Shown here: piece by piece, positions 27,017-39,300 of the stretch | How positions within the stretch are numbered: the first letter of the stretch is position 1 | Layout: every line of letters starts with the position of its first letter | NCBI GenBank assembly: GCA_947179485.1 | Contig: OX359247.1 | Span: forward strand, 8,957,060 to 9,021,059 | DNA: 64,000 nucleotides | Direction of reading: 5' to 3' | DNA from: Allacma fusca | Taxonomy: Eukaryota; Arthropoda; Collembola; Symphypleona; Sminthuridae | Translations under genes and position numbers: made by a program | Notes under the pieces: model-generated | The model's database searches: none | What the model saw: the letters and a program-made list of their open reading frames with translations, nothing else | Told to the model about the DNA's origin: nothing

Positions 27017-30000
27017 TATGTTTCATTGTTTGGTTCTTGTTACATAGGTCTAAGCCCAGACCTGCCTACTCACCCATGCATATAAATTTGTACGGATCGG
27101 CATGTAATAAATACGTATGGATCAGCACGTACATGTGTACGGGCATACATCCATGTATGCAATTCCTTTCGTCACTGTTTCCCTTCACTTGAAGGATTAG
27201 GTTGGCTGAGACAGAAGGAGCGATCCGCAGACGGCGAGTGAGAGAGAAAGAGAGTAGGAAGAAAAACATGAACAAATTTCCATCCAGTTCCCAATAAGTT
27301 CTTTGCCACATTTCCTATCACGTTCTCTCTCATACCCAGATTAGAACAATGCTCTAACAAATCGATTGGCGAAATAAAATTAAAGTGTATATATATAACA
27401 GACACCACCACCATACCGCACATTCGCTTAGGCTTTGGTTCTCCAGCTCCTGCTTTCATTCCTCACACGCAGGACTCCCTTAGTTCACACACTTTCTCCC
27501 AAACACACTCAGTCACTCTCAAACATAACGCTTGAGATGATGAGGCTCTGAAACCCAAGGAATAAACCTGAACTGGAGCTAATGTTTTTCCCAAATATTT
27601 AGTGTAGGGTCCATAGTGCTCCTCATGGGCAAACAATTCCCTTACCTGGACCTGTTCCCGTTCTCCATGTATGCCCTCATCGAATATTAGTAATTGCCTT
27701 TAGTCTCATCGGAAATGAAATAATTGTATCAATTCAAATTTCCGGATCTTGAATCCATAGAATTGTAAAACCTTTTGTATGAGAAATTCGACAGTGCCCA
27801 GGAAGCTACCATAAATATTTATCCAAGGATTAGGTACAATTCTAAATTATCTCTAGCTGAGTATTGCCATCCCAATCTTCAAAATCGTACCTCAGTAATG
27901 CATGTGACCTACAGTAACTTAGACAATTGGGCGGGGATTTTAAGGTGATTGTTTCAAACGATAAAAAGTTTGCAATTTTTTTTTCAATTTAATTTCTACT
28001 CTTAATTTCGAATTGTATTTTCGGTGGAACCTGTTCCTCCGTTGGTACCCTAAAGTACCTGGTTAGCAAATATGGGTAGTGATATTATTTATTACTTTAT
28101 CAGTAAAATCTGGAATTTTACGTAGAATCCACACTTGAACTAGATTCCAAAATTAAAGGGTAAAAATTATTGTATGAGATTTGTGTAATAGTATCTATCT
28201 ATTTCTGTATCTGTAAATACCCGCACAGGACCTATACCCGGGTGGACCACTAATGAGCAGTACGCAGACGGTTATTATAACTGACACTTGCATCTATACA
28301 GTTTCAGATTGCGTTTGCCACACTGTACACATGACACGCCACATCCAGGCCTACATACAATTCAGACGGTCTTCTCTCTGTCCGTCTATATAAGAGAAAA
28401 TGATCTAATCTACGCTCGAGATTTAGCCTCTCTGTAATCAATACTTGAGCACGGAAAATCTGCAAACCACCTCATCGGATCAGTTATGCTTTCATAAGAT
28501 TCATTCATATGAGAAGGAAATGTATCTATCTAGAGACGGGAGATTTGTTGATATTCTCGGAGAAATCCTGCCTCTCCCGTACGCTCCTCAGCTCTTTCCC
28601 TATGCGGGTACTTAAGTGGCACAATTTAGGAAGCGGCATTTTTCTAGCCCTCATCCTCTCATCTAATGACAGCTTGGGTAGGAGTATATGTACGGAAATA
28701 AAATGTAAACAAAATAGGGAAATAGATGGGTCGTTTCAAATATCATTCAGATTTTCATCATCCTCTCCTTTTTACTTTCGACCGACGGAAAGATAACACA
28801 GTGTACTGTATAGGGGTGTAAAAATTAGAAGATGTAGCCCAAAGAATGAGGAATTGGAGGAGCTGAAACCCAACCATAAAAATTTTTGGGGAGATACTTT
28901 TGTGTGGCCGTGTCGTTTGCATATTTGCAAGTTGGAATGTAGATACAGACAGATATTGTGATACTTATAATTACATATGTATTTACATGTTGGTTACTTC
29001 CCAGAATGCATTCCTCCCTGTGGAAAGAGTATAATATATCCGAGTTAATGGAGAAAGTGTAGTAAAGGAAATCCCAAAAGAATTTGCTGCACATTTGAAT
29101 ATAGTAGATGGAGAGAGTTACCGCAAAGAAGAGAAGAAAGAAAATAATTGAGAATTCTCTTCCTAATGATTTCACAAGAAGCAAGAATTCCGATTGAGAC
29201 AGCCGACGACAGGCTGTAGTATGCGGACGTTTGTAGTGGCACTGTAAGAAAAACTAAGGAGCTTTTCTCAAGAGACTCTAAACGATTCAATGAGACGGCA
29301 GGCTTCAAACACACGCACAGACACACACACACACACACGCTCTCTCTCCCATGCATACATACTGTACCTCCTCAACTCATCCATCCCAGACTTTAGCAAT
29401 AGATATAGAGACTCCCTCACGGCACAGTGGAAAATAAAACCCTGAGATGCTACCGGCTGGCGTTCTTTCTTCATTCTTCTTCAATCTCCGCTTTTCTCCT
29501 AAAACAATTATTCAAAGACTTTTTCCTCTCTTCTTTTACTCCTCTCTCCTTTCCCTCAATCCTCCTTCATTCATGGCTTTACTATTATCCTCTATTTATT
29601 CCAACATTCCCCTCCCCACTTTCTCTCCCTTTCTTTTCCCCCGTCACTATACCTCTCTCCAAGTCTCCGGTGACAATCTCAGTGAATTATCATGTGCCAA
29701 ATCTGAATCTCGATTCCAAGAATCATTCTCCACTGCTCAAAACGATCACACAAGTTTTTTCCCTCTCATCTTCCCAGAACAACTTGCTTAACCCAACCGT
29801 TTAACTTTTTCCGGCTTTCTCTTCCCAGGTTAAACCGAAGCTCAGGCCTATATGTACTCACTCCCTGGCACACACACACAAACAGTAGTATTGTGAAGGG
29901 CGACGGGAGAAAGTTGAAAAGAAAGGGAAGAGAATCCCTGGCCAAGCCAGATGGAAAAGAAGAATAAGGAATAAAAAAGAAGTTCAAGTGTAAAATCACT

Positions 30001-31864
30001 GAAAAGTATTATTCATCGCTGAGGTTTCTCAATCCTAATGCTTCACGTCTCCAATACATACTCATTCCATGCACAGACTTATTTTCTCATACACTCAATC
30101 CCTTTCTTTGCTTTTCGACTAAAATGGGACGGTCAATTGTCAATCGTTTGTATTCATGAGAAAACTTTCTCCACGACTTCAGCAGCTCGCTATAGTGGCA
30201 TATACTCTCTCCTAACCCTTCACGGATGTACCTGCACGTGTGCGTACTCCTCCACTCCCTCTCACACAGACCAAGAGGATTGCAATATTCCGAATTTTAA
30301 ACTTATGACTATCTACAGATAACATCTCCATTTCTGTCTTTCTTCCTGTAATGACTGCGCATGAGCGTCTGTCAATTCAGGTATACGTCCACCAAATGTA
30401 CAGTGCAGGCTAGGCATGGCTAAGTCCATAAGTACATTTACTTCATGTAGTCTGGATTCCAGTTATCTCCATGTCTCCACTACAGTGCAATTTTCGTAGG
30501 CGATCTTAGTTCCCAGCAGATGACTAAAAGATGGGGAATTTCAGGAGCATATTTATTCCGGCACATTTCTCAGCAATGTGAGAGGCTGGCATTGAGTCTT
30601 GCAAATTGTATTGAGTTTCACGAGTTTTTCTGCAACTTTTAAAACGTCGGGTGAAAGTAAGGGAAAGGAAGGACATTCCAGAAGTTCCCCTGTCGAAATT
30701 CAAGTTTTTCAGTACAGTCCGACTGCACTTTTAGAACTATGTCCCTTCTGAGAACGCACTAAATAGTATAGAATTATGGATCATCCAACAGCTGGGCTTC
30801 CTTTCCAGAAGTTACATTATACTTGTGTACAGTGGAAGCGGCATAAGATCTGGTCTATGCATAATCACTAGAAAAATCCCCTGAAAACACAGGAGTTCAG
30901 CTCACACTCACTGGATATATACATATAGTACATACAGTGTATGTGAGGGTATAGACAATTCATTTTATATTTCGCTTCTGTGAATAGGACTCCCTGAATT
31001 CAAACGGGATTGTAGTAGATGACACGCTAGAAGAAGACTGGAGTTTGTGAAGGAAAAGTATTGTTTTTGCATTGATTAAAACTTGCGAAACTTGCCTTCC
31101 TATTGTGTCTACTCAATCCAGCTTGGAGAAAGTAACCAAAAAGAAACAGATGAGGAGGGAGAAGAAGGAGAAGGAGGACTGTATACTGTGTAAACTTAAA
31201 ATTTTCCTTTGCTATATCTGCATGTACGAAAAACATTGCGAATGTGGAATATCCGAACAAACCCCAGTCAGTTCTCTGAGGAACATATTGCTTCCAGGCA
31301 CCTTTCTCCGATTTCTCAATGTATTCAAATGGTTTTGAAAAATCTCTAAAATGGTCTTTTATCTTTTTCTCTCGTATTCTACTTTTATTCTATTACCTCT
31401 CTTTTTGTCTACCCGTTTCTAATAAGTTCTTGTTTCTGGGTTAGTCAAATAATGTCGAAAGGGGGGGGGAAAAGATAAAGGAAATGTAGAATTCGTTTCA
31501 TTTCTTTGAGTTTTTTCCCCTGGAATCTGTTCCTTACTTGCTCATTTCATGTTTCAGCTTGCATTTCTTCTTTCTCTTTTCCTCCTCCTTGAGCAGGAGG
31601 TTTCTGGGTTATAGAAAGAGAAAAAAGGAAACTAAAAGTGCTTATTTGGTTCTTATCATCCTTACACACACACAACAGTAGATTATAGAGAATGTGAAAG
31701 CAATTTCTATCCCAGTCTGACTCCTCTCCTTAGTAAAGGCATATCAGCTGTAATATACATAGGTACTCATACAAGCATAAAGAGAGTGTACGCAGTTCCA
31801 AATCTAGAAGTTAGAAGAGAAAGCTTTCTGTCGAGACAAGCCTGTGACGTTCTTCTCGCTCTAA

Positions 31865-31882
31865 CTCTCTCTCTCTCTCTCT
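31865..31882. repeat. (CT)n microsatellite
   Basis: Simple CT run in host intron; a second run follows at 31921-31934. Confidence 0.8.
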
Positions 31883-33601
31883 GCGTAAAATAGTCCTTGA
31901 AAATCCTTTTCTTTTTCGTTTCTCTCTCTCTCTCTTTTTCTCATTCTACCTCACCCTTTGACTCTTGTTTTTTTCAGTCGAATGGTGTCATATATATATA
32001 AACGCCGTCAAAAGCAGAGAAACGTGCGGTCACGAATTCACTCTTTAATCCGGACTCATTGTGACTGACGGAGGAAATTGCATTTCAAGTAACGAGTTAC
32101 TGATGCGTGTTCCTCATACGTGCATTCATGAACACCTTGAGGTTTCTCCTCTGTGCTTTCCAAGGGAAGGACCTCTGTTCCTTCTCCTACTATATTCCCC
32201 ACAAAACTTGCATTCTTCTGTCAAAATTGCAAAATAGGCTAAGTATGAGATACTGCTATCTCTGGAAATGATTTACCTTTAATCTTGTTACCTACCCACT
32301 TGAGCACCTCCAGCTCCCTCCGAACAGCCCCGCTCTCTACAATGCCTCTACATAGAGGCCTATAAATCACATGGAAGTCTTCCCAGACATAAAATAGCAA
32401 TTTATGTACGAGTGTTCGAGCACGGTCAATTTTATGTGGCAATTACTTGCTCCACATTTGACATGCACAGCATGAAAGATGAAGAATGAAATTGTGCTAA
32501 ACATAATGTAGTCTTCCGTTCGATATTTTATGCAATCTGCGTTTAGAGCCCAAACATCCCTTTCACCGTTCAAGTACATACACCGTACCTTCAAGTATGC
32601 ACTTTCCCTTTCAGTGTGATGCTGTCATCGATTTCCGTATACCCCTTGACTACCCTTCCTCCGTCCCTCACCTTCCCCATACAAAAGGTTAAGTGTGTGG
32701 AATTTTGCATGCCTATAGCCCGGCATTAGTGTTGGGCTTGGGATACTCCTCGGACCATCTTTGAGTATCTATTTTGGAGGAAAGTGCCAGGATTGAGTTC
32801 CCCGACAGAGAGAAGGGTTGCACGTCCAATGGAGTCCATTGTTAGGAGCGGAGCTCTACCCAGAATATTCCTTTTTACCACAGTTGCATTAGAATTTGAA
32901 AACACTGCATCCCGATATGGTACGTATGCTTAGACTATTTATGTATATGTATCTACGCCCATGTGTGCATAAGTATGCGGAGGTAGCGGGTCCCGCGTTT
33001 TACTGTACAGACCGCAGGCTTTGATTTTGATCCGATCCTATTATTTCGTATTATACTCGTGTGCCTTTCTCTTCTTCCCAAGCTTTCTCTCATTCTCTAC
33101 CTCCGCATGGGCATGAGGATTGGATTTTTTTCATCCCCTCATTCCCATGCACATTATCCCTCCTTTATTCTTTCGCTGATCTTCATGCGTGCTTTGAAAC
33201 ATTTATCTTTCGCTCAACACACAGCCACTGACACTGATTGTAATAATATACCTAGTATGTATATACGTCAGCTCATTGTACTCCCACGGTGAATGAATAG
33301 GGGTCCTCGTCTCATATGTATCTATATATCTATACATAGGATGGGCCACAGAAACTTTTACGCACTACCAATGCTCACGTTACGAGACAGCACGTCATGC
33401 AAACTTCCAATGGAAGTTTACTCAGCTGTCTCCACACAGTGTTTAAACTTGACCCTGAATATTTTTACTATCGTTTTGCCCTCTACTAGTCTGGCATCTA
33501 AAAATATACGGGGAAGAAAAATCCTGGGGCAATTATAATGTAATTATGTCTGGAATGGAAGTAGTCTCAAATTGTGGAGGTGAGTCTATCCCTCTGTATG
33601 G

Positions 33602-33634
33602 GAGAGTTATGTGAGAGTTATGTGAGAGTTATGT
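33602..33634. repeat. 11-bp tandem repeat, three copies
   Basis: GAGAGTTATGT is repeated three times exactly, then GAGAGA. Host intron minisatellite, too short and spacer-free to be CRISPR-like. Confidence 0.85.
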
Positions 33635-36134
33635 GAGAGAATGTAGCTGGTAATGTTTAGTCAATTTCTGTATATTTCCAGCCATTACCGGGAATTACAG
33701 AGCAATGAGTAAAGCACTGTCCTCGGGAAGGTAAAAATTCAGAGGGAATTATGGGTAATGGACAGAGTGGTGGAAACCAATCAAAATAAAGCATAAACCT
33801 CAGTAATGATTGAAATGAGCGTTCATGTGTGCTCTTTAGTGTTCCTGTGGCTTTATATCTCAAGTTCACAAGTACACTGACTCTAGAATTATTTCATGAT
33901 GACTCTGTCCTTGTCACTCGTCTCTGGCCGCAACTTACGCCCGTACTCAACTTCATGTCATTTCCGAGAGGCGCGAGGTTGAGTGAGTGCATAGACAGTG
34001 CAGTAGGGAACTACAGTATGTACCTATGGAGGGGAGGACTATGTAGAGGAAGAGGGAAGGAGAAAAAGGTTCTCGTGGAGAAAGAATCGCACTCATCCAT
34101 GCAGTAGCAATTAAAACTTTCTAACGACTCATTAACCCGCCAACTCATTCCTGTCTGACTTGCCAAATAGTTTTGACGGGAATCTGTCTTCCCGCTCTTC
34201 CCCTCTCCTTATTTTTTTCCCCCTGGAACCTCTCTCACTCCGCTCCTTCTCTCACTTACTTAGTCACTCCAGGAGAAAACTCTCGTCTTTAATATGGCAC
34301 ATTGAGTGACTAATTCGGAGAAAGGAGGGAAGACAGAGGAAGGGACTCAGGAGAGCTCAGACCGACATTCAATTCAATTTTTACATGATTGACTAAGGCT
34401 GACACTGACAATTATCAAGAGGTTATCTCCCCTATCTCTCTCTTATTACAGGTATAAAAAAAACTGGGCTTTTCCCAGTCATTACGTTCCTATCACCCCG
34501 GCGTTGGAGGAATTAAACTTCCGGTCTGATGTCACACCCTAACTGTTCCCCATCATTAACACCAGCCTTTCAAAGGCCTTTGGTTCATCCCCAGTCTCTT
34601 TACTCAATTAGATCCGGACGCAGACGCCAGCCATCAAATCCACCTCAAGTTCCATTCACTCGTTGGAGTTTACTGCAAATTATTTTTATACAATTTTTAT
34701 AATCCTCTAAAAACTACTTTCTCCAACATGGAGGATTTAAATTTTTTTTAATACCTCGGCTTATATGATATAAATACTGAGGAAAATGTTCGGAGACACT
34801 ATAACGCCTTGAGAATCAATCATGCTACCCTGAGACTGTACAATTTTATTTGACAATTTAAATTTTGTGACTTGAAATGACTAATCCAAGTAGGAATATG
34901 AGTCATATAATCTGTTGCTAGAGGAACTCCCACGTAAGTGGTGAGCACAAGAGCTGAGGAAGTAAAAGCTTTGTAAGTAATTAAAAGATGATGGTTATCA
35001 TCCACAACTATAAATGTGCAGTCTAATCATCTTCATCCGACCTGAGACTATAAAAGCCTCCTGAGTCGATCCTCTCCCTCCTCAGCCAGTCATAAAGTGT
35101 CAGGTCCAACTCCACACTCCAAGTTGTTTGGTAGATATTGCTAGTTTACGACGTGTGAAACACGAAGGACAACAAGCACAACTGTGTAGTTTTCTATTCC
35201 GTTAGGGTTTTGTCCTTGTAGGAGTTGCAAAGGAGAAGTGGTAGTCATCACCATTCAACTATTATAGTCATAATATTCCTTAGAATCGATTTTCTTTGTC
35301 AACTGCTCAACAACAACACCAACTTGTCTAAGCCAAGTGGTAATATGTGCCATTTATGACAGCCAACAGTTTGATGTCTTTAGAACTTTCTCTCTCTCTC
35401 TCTCTTTCCCTTCCTTACTTTCACCCACACAGCCCTCCCTTTCTCTTCGGGTGAGCTTAATGCTGTTTGTGTACAAGCATGGAGGGACTCATAGGAGCCA
35501 AACATGAGTCGGAGTAAAGGAACATTAATAATGTCGAAGAGGAGACCACATGTAGGAGTTTTGTATAGAACAAGTACATATGAAGGCAGGAACTTTCTCC
35601 ACTGGGACTACTATACCCCTTACATTTTTTTTTCTCATTGAGCCTTTGAAAAATATCCTATTTAACCATTATTTTCTAATCGCTTAGCAAGACTTCGGAT
35701 GACACTACGTGGAATCATGCATGAAGGTATCCGCCTGTCATCGGATTAATCCTCCCTTTCATCTGACTTTCCCAGGATTTATTGCAGGGGAATTGTGACA
35801 TGTCCTGAATTACCGGGAAACACCAACGACCTTCCCCTGCCCTCTTGTACTCCCCCTGTTTATTTAAACGGATATCTAAATTAAACCGAAAATTTTGTTA
35901 AATTGCATTCCAAGGGCTACTGCGCAAGTCCAGTTCCTGAAATCTAAAATGTCAATTTTAACCTACATTCTTGCAAAGCATGGGAGGCACTTAAGCTAGG
36001 GGAAAAGGAAAGGCAGAAGGGAAATTCAAAGTTGGACAAACAGAAAAAAAAAGCCAGGATGCATTGGTGAACATTGAGTGAAACACTTTGCGGTAGAAAA
36101 GAAAGCAGAGGGAGAATAGAAATGGTTGACTTAC

Positions 36135-36279
36135 AGACAACTTTGAGCCTCCATGAGTCTTCAATGGCACTTGCAGATAGAATAGTATTCTCGGCTCGAC
36201 AAGTTAAAAGTTGGCCATCAACGGAAGCAGTAGGATTAAAGAGAAGTCTCGACACTGTAGAGTTACTTGATCGTATTTC
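36135..36279 (-). CDS. Sidestep-family adhesion protein, second half of Ig domain 3
   Basis: It encodes STVSRLLFNPTASVDGQLLT followed by CRAENTILSAS, with the second Ig3 cysteine in LLTCRAEN, then the strand ending WRLKVV. The acceptor TTGGTCTAG precedes 36279 and the donor GTAAGTC follows 36135. Its 145 nt run from phase 0 to phase 1, matching exons 42781-42929 and 7436-7566. It is the last exon before the Polinton-bearing intron. Confidence 0.86.
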
Positions 36280-36337
36280 CTAGACCAATCAAATAGGAAT
36301 TTAATGCTTCACTTCCTTCCTTCCCCCACACGTTGTT

Positions 36338-36359
36338 GTGTGTGTGTGTGTGTGTGTGT
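36338..36359. repeat. (TG)n microsatellite
   Basis: Simple TG run 58 bp upstream (in gene terms) of the Ig3 exon acceptor. Confidence 0.85.
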
Positions 36360-39300
36360 TCGCACTTGAAACTCTTTTCCCCCAAGTTCTTGAGGTCAGT
36401 AAATAATTCGACACTTGAGATGCTTTTTTTTGCTTACACACACGTTTACACAGGGACATACATATTTACTTTCCCTTAACCTACCACATCACCCCAACCC
36501 GGGGATAATAAAAACTCTCCCTTTGCAGTTCCTTGCATTTGCTGTCATATTGAGTCCGACTATAGACTCTGTGATGAAAAACAATGTAGATCCTTGGTAA
36601 GGGGAAATAAGTATATACGTGCAGACATTGATCCCAGTCAAAATTTTGGGTGGAAGTTTCCAAGACTTATTTTAGTTGTTGTACTGTGTAAGAAAAGAAA
36701 GTGCATGGAAAAATATACATGCAATGGTGAAAGTTACTGTGGGAGAAAATTTTGATCGATTTCCAAGTTAAGACTTGGACGTTAACTTAAAATCGATATT
36801 TGTTTGTATGTAGAAACCCAATTTCGAATTCTGTAGCGGGGAGTTGCCTTGTTTCAAAAATCCAGAAACTATTGTAGAAGAAACATATTGCATATGCAGC
36901 TGAGGAAGGCATTTACATAAATAGAAGGGAAAAAACTAGCGTCAAGTTTGACAAGGGCTTTTCAAGTTAACATCCTTATTTACACGTGTGCTTGGGCAGC
37001 AGTGTATGGAGGCAGTGGAGCTACTTATGGGCAAATGTACATAAGTTCCATATGTATAGATAGGTACATAGGACCATGCAAGTGTAGATAATATTTGTAC
37101 ATAGGTGTTTACACACACACACACATGACTCCAGTCTTTCACGCCTATTTTTCATTTAGGTATACGTCCACCTTCCACTCTGTGACTACAATGATTTTAA
37201 CAGAGTAACCGTAGAGAGAAAGTTTTTTTTTCTTACTCTGAAACCATGTGAAAACTTTTTCCTTCACCCTCAATTCACGATTCACATCAAAGCTCCTTTT
37301 CTATTTGTTTTTTATGCCTTGCCTTCCGCACACAAAAAACATACCTAGGAGTTTCCTTGCTTTCTCCCAGAAACCATCAGATGAGTTTCTCATTCCTTCC
37401 CTTTTTACTCCTTCCACACAGTCGTAGCTCCAGGGTTATTTATGTTATTGGAAAATTTCCGCCGTTTCCAAAACCTTTGGTTTTACCTTGATCCACCCTT
37501 TCATCCAAATAGTATTTTCAGGAGGTGTACAAACAATTGAAAGGAATTTAAAACCTTCATTATGAAAGTTTTAAATTAGCTCTTCAGTCTATCCATGAAG
37601 CCTTCAGAAGTCCAGCCTTTGAGAGGCAGTGGGTCGAGAGACAATATTACTTTCCAATTTTTTCCCTCAGAACTGTTTAACTGAAGGAGTCTCTCCAGAC
37701 CCGTCAAGTCAAGAATCCATAGTCAGGGAGCTACATACATATAAGGCACACACACACAAACACACCCACACACAATTATGGTAAATCTAACTGATCTCAC
37801 AAAATTACCGAGAGCTTTTATTGAATATGATGAAACAAAATTGCTCCCTGGATATTGCTTTCCCCTTTCATCCTCCCAAGTTCAATCAGGGGAGACCTTT
37901 CAAGTAAAATAAATCTGGGTAAAGTCTACTATTAAATCCGTAAATTATCTTATATTTCACTCTCATCCCGGAAAAGAAGGCAAATACACGAATTTAGTCA
38001 TTAGCAATCATTTCCGTCCAAAGTGGGTGAGGTATTCTGGGAAAACACGTCCATTCTCCTCCCAATTCTGATTTATGTGTGCCAAGCACGCTGGAAGAGT
38101 AAAAACTATAAAAAATTGAATAATAAATTCTGGGAGGGAAATGTTTTTCACACAGAATACCAAAGTTCAACAACATTGCAAAAATTATTGGACTGAATTC
38201 CCCCTCACACACTCCCTTACACAAGGTTTTTTCAAAGGTTCTTCTGAACCAGAGAAAACTAATCTTAGCATTCTATAAATTCAAAAATTGTATTTCTGTT
38301 TTCTTGGAATTTATACATTTTTTAGAAGCTTCCTTTCCCTGGAAGAAAAATCCTGGGGAGAAGCTCTACCTTCTAAAAGTAGTCTCTTTGATGGCTGGGA
38401 GGGTGTTCGTGTGTGGGTGCGTAGATATTTGAGTGGAGGAATTTTCAACATGAAATGTAATTGTGATATATTTACCTCCAATGCTCATCTAATCTGCCAA
38501 GAACTACCGCATGCTCGTTTTTATTGCTCCCATGATCTCCCTCTACTTTTCTTACGGTCAATTACAGTTAAAATAGGGTGTCATTGCATATGTACGTACA
38601 TGCGTACGTACACACATACATACGTGACATTCATTTCTCTATAAGGCCTGAATTAAGAAAAATTATCAGAATAATTTCTATAAATGTTTCCATTTTCTCT
38701 AAATGAACTAAAAATAGTTATTAACCCCATGCAGGGTATGTAGCTTTGGGCCCGGGAGATAAATCTTATATTCACATGAAAAAACTTTTGAAAAAAATAG
38801 AAGATCGAATTTCCAAAAATAAATTATTTTACAATATAGGCGTTTCTCCCCTGAAAACTAAAAAATCGGTTGGAGCTAAATTTCAAGAGTAATTTTAGTA
38901 CCACTATTCTGTCCAACATAATTCGAGCTTAACGCTTAACGCAAGGTTACAAAATGCATGGTTACCCAAACGCAACTTTAATATGCTAAAAAATGTGGAT
39001 GAATTTGAGTGTTGGATATTAGTCTTGGAAATCCCTCACTGGCGTGATGTTAGTTATTGGTTGTGAAGAGATAATTAAGAATTACAATGTTAAAGTATCG
39101 TGAGACATTTGAACTTGGCTATCTGGATCCGCAATGGTAGGATTTAGACGTTTCATTGTTTCGTAACTTGGAAAGACTGGAAGTATTTGTGGAACGAGGG
39201 CTACGGGAGAGTAATAACGACTACAAAGGTACTCCGGGAGATTAGTCCCTGAATCCAATACTTTTCTTTTACATGGAGATTGAGTCAGGAACTTTGTTTT

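Larger units (their letters stand above)
27017..36134 (-). other. Host intron between Ig3 and Ig4, segment to the right of the Polinton (9.1 kb)
   Basis: No supported exon. Contents: long pyrimidine-rich stretches around 29460-29840; (AC)n at 29321-29338; (CT)n at 31865-31882, 31921-31934 and 35389-35405; an 11-bp tandem repeat at 33602; several ACTTTCTCC copies (27491, 30164, 34716, 35592; inverse at 29050 and 31125). A TATAAAAG promoter-like string lies at 35049 with no open frame downstream. Confidence 0.6.

Noticed and set aside
29427..29804. Overlapping plus-strand frames of over 110 aa in a pyrimidine-rich region
   Set aside because: Composition-driven frames (Ser/Leu/Phe/Pro-rich) in two overlapping phases, with no splice or promoter support.
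33602..33634. Short regular repeats as a CRISPR-like array
   Set aside because: Direct tandem 11-mers with no spacers in eukaryotic intron DNA.
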